DNA from: Debaryomyces hansenii CBS767
Lineage: Eukaryota; Ascomycota; Pichiomycetes; Serinales; Debaryomycetaceae
Assembly: GCF_000006445.2 (NCBI RefSeq)
Contig: NC_006047.2
Location: 1,736,001 to 1,800,000, forward strand
Direction of reading: 5' to 3'
DNA length: 64,000 nucleotides
Made by a program: the position numbers and the translations under genes. The notes under the pieces are model-generated. The model searched no databases. It was given only the letters and a program-made list of their open reading frames with translations, and was not told the origin of the DNA. Of this stretch, positions 45,675-56,600 are shown in pieces (the first letter of the stretch is position 1; the number at the start of each line of letters is the position of its first letter).

Positions 45675-47588
45675 ATGTCTGATTCTTCAGAGTATTCCAT
45701 GATGCTGACAAAATCAGGGTCGAAGCAGTCTCAAAGTCATAGATCCAGTTCCATATTCAGTAGAATTTACAGCCTTTTTAGGAATGGATCACTGAATGTG
45801 CCGGATTACAAAGGAAAACGTACCAAAGCAAAGACTTATGATTCTCCAAAGAAAAAGTTGAACAATTCTAATGGAATAAGTGCTGATAGAGTGACCAAGC
45901 CATCGAAATTGAAGAAAAGGAAAATTAAAACTAAACCATTAAACAATAACAAAGACATAGATGTAAACGTTAACCAAGAACAATTTAATGTTCCAATAAA
46001 GCCGCCACTTCTTGAGTCGTTAAAACCGAGCAATACAGATACTCAGGATTCAAGTCGTAATACCGCTTCGCATAAGGTTACATATGAAGGTAGAAGAGAC
46101 ATTAGGCCACGGGTGATTCAATTGGGTCCGAGAAAAGCTATACGTATAAATCCAAATTCATCAACTTCAACCATCTCATTATCACCACCAGCTGTTTCTA
46201 TACCACCAACTGTATCTACACCATCAGCTGTATCTACACCACCAGCTGTATCTATACCACCAGCTGTATCTACACCACCAGCTGTATCTACACCACCAGC
46301 TGTATCTACACCACCAGCTGTATCTACACCACCAGCGGTTGCAACAGTATCACCACCACTAGAAATAGCTGTATCACCAACGACTGTTTCAATGTCACCA
46401 CCAGCTGTATCAGTATCATCTCCAGCTATAACATTTTCACCTCCTACAGTACCAGTGCTACCTTCAACAATACCAATATCACCACCTGTAATTGAGTCAC
46501 GTCTGCTGTTTTATGAAACTAACCATATACTTAGTCCGGCCCAGCATATTCCCACGTCTAATACTTCAACTCCTTTTAGAAGTCGTTCACGAATGATACG
46601 GATAAACACGATAGAAGATTTGGATGAACCACAAGAGAATTTTAATGAGGTATTGGAACATCCAACAACGAAAGAGAATAGAAAGAAAAAGAAGAAATCT
46701 AAAGATGGTCAAAAGAGAAAGAAGAGGAGAGAAATGCTACGGGACGAGGATAACAAGATCCTTAGACTAGCTGAATCGAATGGTAAAATAATTCCAGCAG
46801 AGGCTGAAGGCAATGGTTTAAACAGCGCACCCGAAGCACTAAGGTCTTCTAATACCAATAATATACATAATCCTTTTCATATAGCTACAGAAAGTGGAGA
46901 AAATACTGCGCCAGACAGAGTACACCCTCAAGAGTATATTGCAAATATATCAGGGAATCTCCCCAGATACAATGACGATCCATATAATGTTAGCTCAAAT
47001 TCTAGAGAATTCGTAACAAATGACAAAATCTCTAATAGCATAAACATAGCAGAAAATGAATTTCATAATAGTCAGTTTGAAAACCTTGAGACTAATTTGG
47101 AAAGTCCAAATGCTGTACAAAAAGAAGTTGGCGAAGTTAGTAAGCTCTTTATGAGTAGCGATATTGATAGTGAAGAAGATAGAGTAATCTTAGAATATAG
47201 GAGTAAGAGTCGTCAATATTCCGAATTAAAATGGCCAGGCCATGATTCTATTGGGGATATTGTCCTTCCAAGCGAGCCAAAAACACCAGCTAAAAACCAA
47301 AAGCAATCTAAGGTTATGAATGGCTCTAAAGATGCTAACTCTTCAAATAAGCCGAGACTATTATCAGATATAATGGCCGAAAGGTATAAAATGGATGGTA
47401 TTTCGTTTCTGGGTAGGTTCAAGACACCTCACATTCCACTTAAAGCTAACAATAAATCGAATGACGACTTGAACTCGATTACAGAAGATAAACAGGAGAG
47501 CCCAGTGTACAAAAAATTTGGTATTGACGTACGAAAAGAAAGATTTCGTGAGGAAGAAAGATTGGATGAGTATAATAATGTAAATTAG
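45675..47588 (+). CDS. Orphan low-complexity protein with PPAVST repeats
   Basis: 637 residues; family not recognised. It begins with a Ser-rich stretch and SSIFSRIYSLFRNGSLN (about 25-41), a possible amphipathic helix, then a very basic region (about 45-100). Residues ~171-222 are PPAVST/PPAVSI hexapeptide repeats. A KENRKKKKKSKDGQKRKKRR cluster (about 335-355) looks like a nuclear localisation signal. The C-terminal part has conserved-looking blocks such as ISFLGRFKTPHIPLKA. The basic clusters and possible amphipathic helix are compatible with a nuclear-periphery protein, but this is speculative. Confidence 0.55.
   Translation: MSDSSEYSMMLTKSGSKQSQSHRSSSIFSRIYSLFRNGSLNVPDYKGKRTKAKTYDSPKKKLNNSNGISADRVTKPSKLKKRKIKTKPLNNNKDIDVNVNQEQFNVPIKPPLLESLKPSNTDTQDSSRNTASHKVTYEGRRDIRPRVIQLGPRKAIRINPNSSTSTISLSPPAVSIPPTVSTPSAVSTPPAVSIPPAVSTPPAVSTPPAVSTPPAVSTPPAVATVSPPLEIAVSPTTVSMSPPAVSVSSPAITFSPPTVPVLPSTIPISPPVIESRLLFYETNHILSPAQHIPTSNTSTPFRSRSRMIRINTIEDLDEPQENFNEVLEHPTTKENRKKKKKSKDGQKRKKRREMLRDEDNKILRLAESNGKIIPAEAEGNGLNSAPEALRSSNTNNIHNPFHIATESGENTAPDRVHPQEYIANISGNLPRYNDDPYNVSSNSREFVTNDKISNSINIAENEFHNSQFENLETNLESPNAVQKEVGEVSKLFMSSDIDSEEDRVILEYRSKSRQYSELKWPGHDSIGDIVLPSEPKTPAKNQKQSKVMNGSKDANSSNKPRLLSDIMAERYKMDGISFLGRFKTPHIPLKANNKSNDDLNSITEDKQESPVYKKFGIDVRKERFREEERLDEYNNVN
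46185..46338 (+). repeat. 18-nt in-frame minisatellite (PPAVST)
   Basis: Eight to nine tandem copies of CCACCAGCTGTATCTACA with small changes (ATA for ACA, ACT for GCT, TCA for CCA), followed by decayed SPPAVS units to about 46500. Confidence 0.9.
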
Positions 47589-48243
47589 GCTTCTTTACAA
47601 AGAACGACGGACAATACGGTTCATGTTGAACTTATTTGGTAATATAGTATAATATAATGTAATCTAATAAAATTTACTAGTTTTCAATCTTTTTATCCAA
47701 TAGAATTGTTGGTTTTGTGTCACTATCAGAATCTATAAAGATTCTGAAACAAATCATTGTAAGAACCATAAATAGTCATGCTAGTGATACTGATAGTCAT
47801 AAGAGGATATGGGAATAATCTTAATGAGTTGAAACGAAACAAGAATATAAATTAGGAATGAATCTCCAAGAAGAAGATGAATTTTCTAATTAACGAACAG
47901 CAATTAAGCAGAATATACTTAATTAAGACTACCCTAAAAAGTCATCGATAGGTAGATCGATCACTTAACTACTTCTATAGTAACCAATATTTGATATATA
48001 AGACCAGTATATCTATAATACTAATACATAAGTATTCTTCCCTACATATTTCAGGTATTCACACGACCTTTATCATAATCCCAATAAGAATTTCTAAGCA
48101 TGTGCTTCCGGAATGCATAGTGTGGATTTTTATGGTATTTGGTGCTCGAAGGGATCCTTCCCACCCTCACTACCCACTCTTTGAATCAAAACTTAGATAG
48201 TCTGGAAATATAATTGCCAAAATCTCATTTAATATTATAAATA
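47589..48243. other. Intergenic
   Basis: 655 bp, AT-rich, between two plus-strand genes. A 69-codon frame at 47991-48200 without homology or an ATG-supported start is the only ORF. Nothing else is recognised. Confidence 0.45.
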
Positions 48244-48924
48244 ATGATATCTCCTAAGTTTGCGTCAACCCATTATTATCACTCAGCTCGTACATTAGCT
48301 AGTGGTAAATCTTTCACCCCACACGTTGTTAATTTGTATTTGGATTACAATTGTCCTTTCAGTGCTAAATTATTTTTGAAGTTAAAGCCACAGGTTATCC
48401 CTCAATTACAAGAATTACATCCTAACAAGTTTCAATTTGTCTTCGTCAACGTTGTGCAACCATGGCATACTAATTCTAATCTTCTTCATGAATTCTCATT
48501 AGTTGTGGCAAAATTATTGAGAGGAAACTTAGAAAAAGACATTGATAGCAACACGCTATTCTGGGATGTCTCTGAAGTACTTTTTGAAAATAAGGAGTTA
48601 TTCTATGATACTGCTAATGTTAATTTAAACCGTAATGAAATTTATCAACAAATTTCCGATTTAGTATTTGAGAAATTGTCATTACCATTTTCAAAGGATG
48701 ATGTGTTGAAAGAATTGACGATTCAGAGTGAGACAGAAAAAGAAAAGCAAAGCAATTCAGGCAATGGGGCTACTGTTGATTTGAAGTATTTTACTAAATA
48801 CTTGAGAAACGTTGGTGTTCATGTAACTCCTACAATAAGTATTAACAATATAGTTAATGATTCGGTTTCAAGTGGAGATGAAATCGAGAATCTCATTAAG
48901 ACATTTGAAAGTCAATTAGAGTAA
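48244..48924 (+). CDS. Thioredoxin-fold (DsbA-like) protein
   Basis: 226 residues. The N-terminus (MISPKFASTHYYHSARTLASG) could be a weak mitochondrial signal. VVNLYLDYNCPFSAKLFLKL at about 28-47 is the beta-strand plus CPxS active-site helix start of a thioredoxin/DsbA fold, with one cysteine (C-P-F-S) rather than a CxxC pair. A cis-Pro segment VHVTPTISIN near residue 196 supports the fold. Single-cysteine DsbA-like proteins in fungi are mostly uncharacterised. A GST-like or peroxiredoxin-type role cannot be told from sequence. Confidence 0.65.
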   Translation: MISPKFASTHYYHSARTLASGKSFTPHVVNLYLDYNCPFSAKLFLKLKPQVIPQLQELHPNKFQFVFVNVVQPWHTNSNLLHEFSLVVAKLLRGNLEKDIDSNTLFWDVSEVLFENKELFYDTANVNLNRNEIYQQISDLVFEKLSLPFSKDDVLKELTIQSETEKEKQSNSGNGATVDLKYFTKYLRNVGVHVTPTISINNIVNDSVSSGDEIENLIKTFESQLE

Positions 48925-49035
48925 TCTTTATATATCAATACATATGCCAAATTTGAACATCTTGTGTATAAGAGGATTTTCTGAGTCGAAAAGACGGGTA
49001 CAGTACACCACAAACTTCGTAGAAACCAAGAATAA

Positions 49036-49117
49036 GGCAACTTGTCCGAGCGGTTAAGGAGAAAGACTTGAAATCTTTTGGGCTTTGCCCGCGCAGGTTC
49101 GAGTCCTGCAGTTGTCG
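49036..49117 (+). tRNA. tRNA-Ser (anticodon TGA)
   Basis: 82 nt, no intron. Acceptor GGCAACT/AGTTGTC, discriminator G. The anticodon loop CTTGAAA gives TGA. The variable arm GGGC-TTT-GCCC and most of the body match the two AGA copies, with differences in the acceptor stem, D arm, anticodon loop and T loop. A nine-T terminator follows. Confidence 0.96.
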
Positions 49118-49363
49118 CCACTTCTTTTTTTTTAATTTTTCGCAACTAAAAGTAATCAGAGGACAAAAATGAGAGATATCATCGAAGCTGCTTGATATAA
49201 ATGCTAAATCTACATAGACTGAATGAAGTCTTGAATTATTGTCATACATTTTTTTTTCTTTTCTTTTATATTTGCATCATTATTATTTTACCTAGTTCAA
49301 ATCGAGCCTCTAATATGACTGACTAGTAAATCTACGAAATATAAATGAATAAATAAGAATAAA

Positions 49364-52300
49364 TTAGTATAAAAATTCATCGTCTTTGTGTATAGAATCA
49401 TGACCCTGCAAATGTTCCAAATATTCCCTCCACAACGGGTTACCTTCACGTAAACATTGGACATCACCTATAATAATCAAACCATATTTTGCTCTAGTCA
49501 ATGCAACATTTAATCTCCTTTCATCACCCAAGAATCCTATATTGCTTTCTTTGTTAGATCTGACACAGGACATGATGAGGAAATTTTTCTCACGTCCTTG
49601 GAATGCGTCAATAGATGCAATCATTATTTCGGAAACGGTATGAATTGTTACTGGTTTCGATTCATTATATATGTCATCACGGTCTACTTCAACGAGAATA
49701 TCATTTTTTTCAGGATTAATCAAATCATTTTTAACAAGAATTGACGAAATCAAGTCACGTTGACCTCTATACGGAGTAATAATACCTATTTCAGATTTAG
49801 GTATACCCTTGTCATAGATTAAGTTTAGTACTACTTTTGTGATATATGAAATCTCACTTCTGTTGGAATACGTGTAGCCTCTGTCTTCACGGAAATTAAT
49901 TCTGACCCTTTCTTCTTGTGCTGTTCCACAAGTGTCCCAGAAGTATACGGGATTGGAGGGAATTCCTTCCAAGATTCTATCTTCTGCAGTTATACCATCT
50001 TTCAATAAGCTTCCATAAAATCTATTTCTTGGGAACTCACTGATCATTGGATGCATTCTATATTGTGTATCAAGCATATGGGGCGTACGATAAGTGCCAT
50101 TTAAAAGTACTCTTTCGAAAAGAGACAAAGATAGGTTAGGAACCTGCGAGAAACTACTCAATTGTTTCTGGTCACCTACAAACACAAACTTCTGAACACC
50201 AGGCACGGATAAAGGAATTAACGTAGTTGGCTCTGATGATTGAGTAGCTTCATCCATAATAACAACAGGCAACTTTTTAACAGATTTTAATTGATTACCA
50301 CCTGCGACAACAGTTGTTGTGAATATGACTTTTGCTTGAGCTATAAAAATATCACTAAGTTCAATTTGCTTAGTTAATAGTTTTTTATATTGGTTTTGAC
50401 TAACTTTAGGTCCATTGAATCTTCTCATATCATCTATAGTCTGTTTCATTGCCATTGGTAGAGCGTCATAAACTTTGTGATGTAAACAAATGGAAGCCAA
50501 TGGATGTTCTCTATTATACTCTCTTTCTTTTTCATTCGAAACAATTCTTAAAATTGATCTACCATGCTTTTCAAGCAACTTTTCCGCAATATTATCAATT
50601 GCAATATTAGAGGCCGCAACTACTAAAATAGGAAAAGTATTCAAATTGTCCAACAATTGCAATATAATCTCGTAAATTGTGGAAGTTTTACCACTTCCTG
50701 GAGGACCTTGTAGCACAGTGATAGAATTATTTAATACAGATTGAATGGCAACCTTTTGAGAATCATTGAATGTATCTTTAGTAAACTTTAAATAATTCTT
50801 AAACACGATCTGCTTGATTGGTTCTTTACCAAGAATCATGTTAATGAACTTTGGATTCTCAATTCTTGACATGGCAATAAATACTCTACTAACTGGAATA
50901 GAAACAGGTAAGATTTTTAACCATTTGACGTTCACAGTATGCGGTAACGGTTGGGTGTTCCATTTATATAATTCAATAACAATTTCTAAAACCTTAAGAC
51001 CACCACGACGTCCCTTAGTAGCACTTTTGGTATCTGAGGTAACAATTTGACCATACCATGGAATTTCGTCACCCAAAATTAAAAACACAGATTGACTCAA
51101 AGAAAATGGCGATTTCTTGAGAGATTGCATTTTCTTTGAAATAAATCGATTCATTATTTCATCAGTTAATAAGATATTTAGTTTAAATTGCTTGTGTTTC
51201 TTATCCTGATCTGCATACCATTCAATGGACATTTCATCTGGTTCAAGGTATGAGTTATTATTGGAATGCATACTCATTTTTTCTTCTAAAAACAAATTGT
51301 ATGACATTTCTTGAAAATAGGAGAGCATGGATTCATACGTCAATTTTGGCTCTACGGATGGCTCATATTTTACAATGTTTGAAGGGACTATTAGCTGCTC
51401 TTCCTTGGGCTGGTTATTTGTATTTGGTTTCTTTTTATCATTGGTTGATGTGGGCTTTTTATCATTTACTTTAGTTTTCTTGTTATCTGATTTCTTAGAA
51501 TCCAATTTATGGGGAATGGCTTTTTCATTTGATTTTTGTTTACCATTATTATTATTATCCTTTGGCACCTTCATTTCATCGGTATTGTCACCACTCTTTA
51601 ACTTTTCATTCTTTCTGACTGGCTTTTTCACGGAATTCTTATCAGCTTTTACATCTTCAGTTTTGTTCATATCTGTAGCCTTTTTATTAGGTTTCTTAAT
51701 TTCAGAAAATTTTCTGTTTGTAGCTTTGTCAGTTTTCTGAACTTTTACTTCTTTTTTATCTTCAAGTTTTTTGGAAGAATTGTTTGGCTTTGACGAATAG
51801 TTACGATCTTCAGCATTCTTTGAATGATTTGGCTTTCTTGATATCACGTTCGGAGACAGATCATTGACGGTCTTTTTAACACTTGGCGGTTTATCTTTAG
51901 ATTTGTTACCAATCGTTTTCGTATCCTTTATGACAGGATTCTTCCTAGCAGAGTTTTTGTCTTTTGAAGAGATCTGTTTTGATTTTGATTGGACTGGTGT
52001 CGTTGATCTCGGAGTAGATGCTCTAGAATTTGATTTAGAAGGAGAAGGACTAGTACCATTAGATCCAACAGCAAAAATAGTCTTACCAGATTTTATAGCT
52101 ACTGAATTAGCTTTAGAATTGAAGAAATGGGCCTTTCTTTCTTCTGCATCTTTAGATACCGGCTTTCCATTTGGTCTAGTGGAAATATCATCACCCTTTT
52201 TTCCTCCTTTTCTACCAATCTTTCTTGAACGACCCTTATCTTTTCTTGATTTGGATGGAGGAACAAATTCTTTAATTCCTAGAAATTCATAAAGAAACTT

Positions 52301-52738
52301 ATCGTCATTTTCGCTAACAAAATTGATCTGATTATCTGATACTTCTGGCAAGCACTTCTGGCATACTATAAGCTGGGCATCATTAGATTTATTATTACCC
52401 ACGTATAACCTGTCATCTGACAGGCAAAGCTGACATTCGATATCTCTAAATTTATAGTATTGATCAAGTTTTTTCAAAAGAGATCCATTTGATAGCGAAT
52501 ATTGTGTAGAAGGTTTTTCATCTTTAGAGAGACAAAGCTGGCATAAAAGTGCCATATCTGATAAACCGAACCTTAAGAGCAGCAATTGATGGATATTGGA
52601 ATCTTCACATTCTTCACATTCGATGACTTCATTTAAAGAGTCAAATATTACTCTTTTATGTCTTGTTGTAGATAAATGCTTAGACATTTCAACTTCATCT
52701 TGAGAAGTAGAACACGTAGTACATGTAAATAGAACCAT
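49364..52738 (-). CDS. ECM32: Upf1-like superfamily 1 helicase
   Basis: 1124 residues from the ATG at 52738 (MVLFTCTTCSTSQDE), chosen because S. cerevisiae Ecm32 (Mtt1) also begins with a Cys-x2-Cys finger at residue ~5; an ATG at 52789 would add 17 residues. N-terminal zinc-finger pairs (CTTC, CEEC, CQLC, CQLC, CQKC) lead into a Lys/Ser/Asn-rich linker (about 180-480). The helicase core follows: LQGPPGSGKTSTIY, VAASNIAIDNIAEKL, VVIMDEATQSSEPT, FVGDQKQLSSF, LDTQYRMHPMISEFP and RLNVALTRAKYGL. Ecm32 binds release factors and affects translation termination. It is divergent from CDC25. Confidence 0.93.
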   Translation of the reverse strand: MVLFTCTTCSTSQDEVEMSKHLSTTRHKRVIFDSLNEVIECEECEDSNIHQLLLLRFGLSDMALLCQLCLSKDEKPSTQYSLSNGSLLKKLDQYYKFRDIECQLCLSDDRLYVGNNKSNDAQLIVCQKCLPEVSDNQINFVSENDDKFLYEFLGIKEFVPPSKSRKDKGRSRKIGRKGGKKGDDISTRPNGKPVSKDAEERKAHFFNSKANSVAIKSGKTIFAVGSNGTSPSPSKSNSRASTPRSTTPVQSKSKQISSKDKNSARKNPVIKDTKTIGNKSKDKPPSVKKTVNDLSPNVISRKPNHSKNAEDRNYSSKPNNSSKKLEDKKEVKVQKTDKATNRKFSEIKKPNKKATDMNKTEDVKADKNSVKKPVRKNEKLKSGDNTDEMKVPKDNNNNGKQKSNEKAIPHKLDSKKSDNKKTKVNDKKPTSTNDKKKPNTNNQPKEEQLIVPSNIVKYEPSVEPKLTYESMLSYFQEMSYNLFLEEKMSMHSNNNSYLEPDEMSIEWYADQDKKHKQFKLNILLTDEIMNRFISKKMQSLKKSPFSLSQSVFLILGDEIPWYGQIVTSDTKSATKGRRGGLKVLEIVIELYKWNTQPLPHTVNVKWLKILPVSIPVSRVFIAMSRIENPKFINMILGKEPIKQIVFKNYLKFTKDTFNDSQKVAIQSVLNNSITVLQGPPGSGKTSTIYEIILQLLDNLNTFPILVVAASNIAIDNIAEKLLEKHGRSILRIVSNEKEREYNREHPLASICLHHKVYDALPMAMKQTIDDMRRFNGPKVSQNQYKKLLTKQIELSDIFIAQAKVIFTTTVVAGGNQLKSVKKLPVVIMDEATQSSEPTTLIPLSVPGVQKFVFVGDQKQLSSFSQVPNLSLSLFERVLLNGTYRTPHMLDTQYRMHPMISEFPRNRFYGSLLKDGITAEDRILEGIPSNPVYFWDTCGTAQEERVRINFREDRGYTYSNRSEISYITKVVLNLIYDKGIPKSEIGIITPYRGQRDLISSILVKNDLINPEKNDILVEVDRDDIYNESKPVTIHTVSEIMIASIDAFQGREKNFLIMSCVRSNKESNIGFLGDERRLNVALTRAKYGLIIIGDVQCLREGNPLWREYLEHLQGHDSIHKDDEFLY

Positions 52739-53642
52739 TATCTTCAGGTTGTCTGGATAAATACTTGAATCGAAGTCGTTTTGTTTCATACATTTTTCTT
52801 CAGATATTTTTTTTTCAGCTTGCTCTCTCACTATCAGCAGGACTTTTTGCCAGGCATTTTGAACTATTCAAAAACCAAGGTGTTATTTCTCCTTCGAGCG
52901 TTTCTGGCACCTTCGTCATTGCTATATATATATATACAAAATAATATCCAAATTCTGCCAATATGCATTACATATGAAACAAAACCCTTGTTAGTATAAG
53001 CGGCTTCTATCAGATTTACTGAAAATATTGGCCAACTGGATTCATCTCTTCTACACAAACGATACACCGTGTTCGAACCATGACCCTGCTATAAAAGTCT
53101 TTTGTCGTAGATTTTAATGGACATGTCTCCCTACTCTCGTAATGAACTACTAACCGAAAGTCCCAAGGGTATATCTAGTATTTTATCCCTGAATTCATTG
53201 ACTATATTGAAGTGCGATGTTACCCATACAACCACCCCTGCTACATTCTACTGTGAGATAAGCTCATTGCATAATCAAACGGTCTCTCTCAATTTAATAT
53301 AGATCTTAGGTGCCTAGAATTGACGTTATAGGAAGTCAAATAGACCTTTACCTACATATAATAAGATGACCGGCATATATATGCCCCTTTATTAAGTGGC
53401 TCAAAAAAGCTCTTTGTTGGTGAAACCATCAAAAATCGTTTTAGACACACGCGTAAAAAAATTTACACGAAATTTTAATCTGAATCTCACACGCGATTTC
53501 AATCAACAACTGAAATAGAAGGGTTGTCTTTAAACTATATACGTTCAGAAAGTGAGAATTGCAAGATACTAAGAACATCTAGAAGAGAAATAGTTCGGAG
53601 ATAATATTGAATTAATTTGATCAATAAAAACAGTATCTAATA
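52739..53642. other. Divergent promoter region ECM32 / CDC25
   Basis: About 900 bp. A TATATATATATA tract lies near 52922. A 61-codon ATG frame (53117-53302) has no recognisable relatives. Near CDC25, an MCB core and an SCB-like core sit 12 bp apart (see separate entry). Confidence 0.5.
53449..53472 (+). promoter_or_regulatory. MCB and SCB-like cores upstream of CDC25
   Basis: ACGCGT at 53449-53454 (MBF core) and CACGAAA at 53466-53472 (SBF core), about 170-190 bp before the CDC25 ATG. A further ACACGCGA follows near 53490. Motif matches only. Confidence 0.5.
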
Positions 53643-56600
53643 ATGTATCAAGCACCTCATTTAACAGCGGAGAATAGACATATTAGTACGTCGTCGAGCG
53701 TTTATTCTCCGATAGAATCAGAATATGGATTTGAAAATAAGTACAATAACATACCCGAAGATGAGAGAGAAGAAGCTATAGAAGAAAACATAGAAGAAGA
53801 ATCTATGGATGAATTTGACCGTCGCCAATCATCTCATGGTAGTTGTGAGACAGGCAGCACTCAATACGTTTCGTATGATGATTTCCAGCCAATCGTACAA
53901 GGAGAAAGCAACCAAACATTACATAGTTACATGACAGCGAACAATGAGGGCGATATGAGTTTCAGTTCCATCAATAACTCATTGCTCAGGAATAGTCAAG
54001 ATGATTTGGATTATAATAATGACGAAACTCTATACCCAGGGAGTGGGGAACCCGATGAAGACGCTACTCCCCTAGTCAACATGCCCTCATCATTTCAGGA
54101 CCCTATAGATGATAGAACTCCAATTGTGGGAATAGATGGAAATTTTGGAAAACTGGGGTCTGACAATTTATTAAATCCACATGGAAAGACAACGCTATTA
54201 CCTCAGCAGGATTTGAGTAGAAAATTCCAAAGGTTATCTATGACTTTACAACAATCCAATATGGCTACCTCAGGGGATTCATTTCAGTTTATGAATTCTT
54301 TTCAGCAAAACATTAAAAAGGCCAACAGATTAAGCGTAAGCAATAGAGATTCAAACGATAGAACAAGTTCTTATTACCAAAAGATTAGTGAACCAACACC
54401 ACAAGATGAAGTAGATGAAGTGGATGAAGATCATGTATTTAATGGCACACAATCAGAAGTCAGTACAATAAGTAATAGATCAAGTATACTAGGGTATGAA
54501 AATGACTACAATAATGCAGCTAGCAGTGCTGATAATTCACCTAGGAATAGTACTTATCTGGACAAGCCTATATTGAGTAATTCTTCTAGTTTCAATTTTA
54601 ATAATGTTCAGAGCGAGGATAGTAGTCCAACATCTTCAAAAAGTACTAGTGGTAAAAATTCGTACTCTAATATACGGGGTTCTAGAATCTCGCCTCTAAA
54701 GGTTGTGAAAAAAACAAGTATTTCTACCATGGACGATGACGATGTTCCAGTAAGAAAGGATTTATTGCAAAAAATTGAACAAATTCCAGGCGACGATAGC
54801 AAAAAAAATGTATCAGAGAAAGAGAAAGTGGACATGTTTATTGCTTCGATGAGTCTTGAGGATAGAAATAATGTAGAAGAAGAACAGACTAATGGTTTAA
54901 ATATCAAGTATACTGATTCTTCACTCGATCCAAGAAATAAATCATACGATGATTCAGATACAACAGCTGAAATCGACACTTCTGACGAGAACGTTAACGA
55001 GAGCATACCAGAATCAACAGTATCAGATAATCAATTGGACGAGGAGAATTTATCATCCTTATTTATAAGGGCATTGCACCCATTTGATTCCTCATCCTTA
55101 CAGCTTGAATCAGATGCCTCCATATGTTTATCATTCGAGAAAGACGATTTAGCTTTTGTACACACTATTGATGACTCTGGATGGGGCGAAGTGACGATGG
55201 TAGATTCATTACAACGGGGCTGGATTCCAATGAATTATTTCACGATTGCAGTTAATGATGATAATATTGATGAAACGAGGTCCACGGAAGATTTAGAGGA
55301 AGATACTGGAAGAATACCGAACAGCGTTTATTTGAAACCATTGTTTCATTCTTGTGGGAAATTCTTAATAAACCCTTTATCACACAAGAATCGTCGTGGG
55401 AGATTTACTTTTTCAACAAGAGTAGTGAATTCAATTAGAGATGGGGTTAGAATCTTATTGCAGGAAACTGATTGCTTATCAAGAACTAATGAAATTGTTA
55501 CTAAAAGAGAAATAGTTAGAAAAACTCGTAAATCTTTGCTAGCCGATTGGTATAATTTGATGCTAAAGGCTAATGAATTTAAGGGGACATCAAATTTCAA
55601 CAAAATTGAGATATTGACCTTAATGGTTTACCAAGTTACCAAGAAGGCAATTGCGTTCTTACAAGTTTGGTCAATTGAGAGTAGACAGATTATTAAGAGA
55701 GAGAATGAAAGGAAGTTACAGAATGATATGAATAGTTATCCTTTGTTACCATCACCTCCACAAGCAAAACAAAGAATAACTGAAATAAATGGATTGTTAT
55801 ATTCTTATTTAGGTTTGATTATTGGAAGGCTTGATTTAATTGAACATAATTCTGTTGGATGCGATATTTTGGAAACAGTCACTCATCAGGTTATATTATT
55901 GTTAAGAGAATTATTGTTTATTTCCAAAACTGGTTCAGACTTTTCTTCCGAAAAACCTGCGGACTTGGATGGCTCGTTAGATGCGTTATTATCTTTAGTA
56001 AGCGACTTAGTTTCAGGCGTGAAAAGTTTGATTATGAAGACATTGAATGAGTCTGATGAAGATCAGAAGAATCTGATAAACGAGAAGGGGGTTCAAAGTA
56101 CCCCAATGAAAGATTACTACTATACCCAAGAAGGTGGTGATTTGATTCAAATTGCAGCCAGAATGATCAAATCTATTAGTAAAACAATCTCTTCTATCAG
56201 AAGGTTATTAGAAGTTACTGGTGACTTTAAATTGAATTCAGAAAGATCCTACCCTGACTACTCTAAAATGAAAGTAGAACCAGAAGATTTTGTTAAGAAA
56301 TGCTCTATCGGAATTGCTAAAACTCAGATGATTAAAGGCCGTGGATTGAATACATTACAACCTCCTAAAGGGAAGGCATCTCACAGATACTCCATGATGA
56401 GATCTGGGAAACTGGGTGACTTAAGTATAACACCAAGTGGAGCAAATATACTCCATGACGTACTTCAGGCTGACGATTCATTCAGCTCTAATCCCGAATT
56501 TGAAAAATTCACTACTAATAACAAGGAAATGACTACTGAAAGGCACAATATTAATGATGAATTATTGGTGGATGAAAATGGTAACTTACTAGGAGCATCA

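Noticed and set aside
47991..48200. 69-codon frame in the gap before the DsbA-like gene
   Set aside because: Begins at a non-ATG codon and reads as translated AT-rich spacer.
53117..53302. 61-codon ATG frame between ECM32 and CDC25
   Set aside because: No recognisable domain or splice sites linking it to another exon; may be chance, although a short peptide cannot be excluded.
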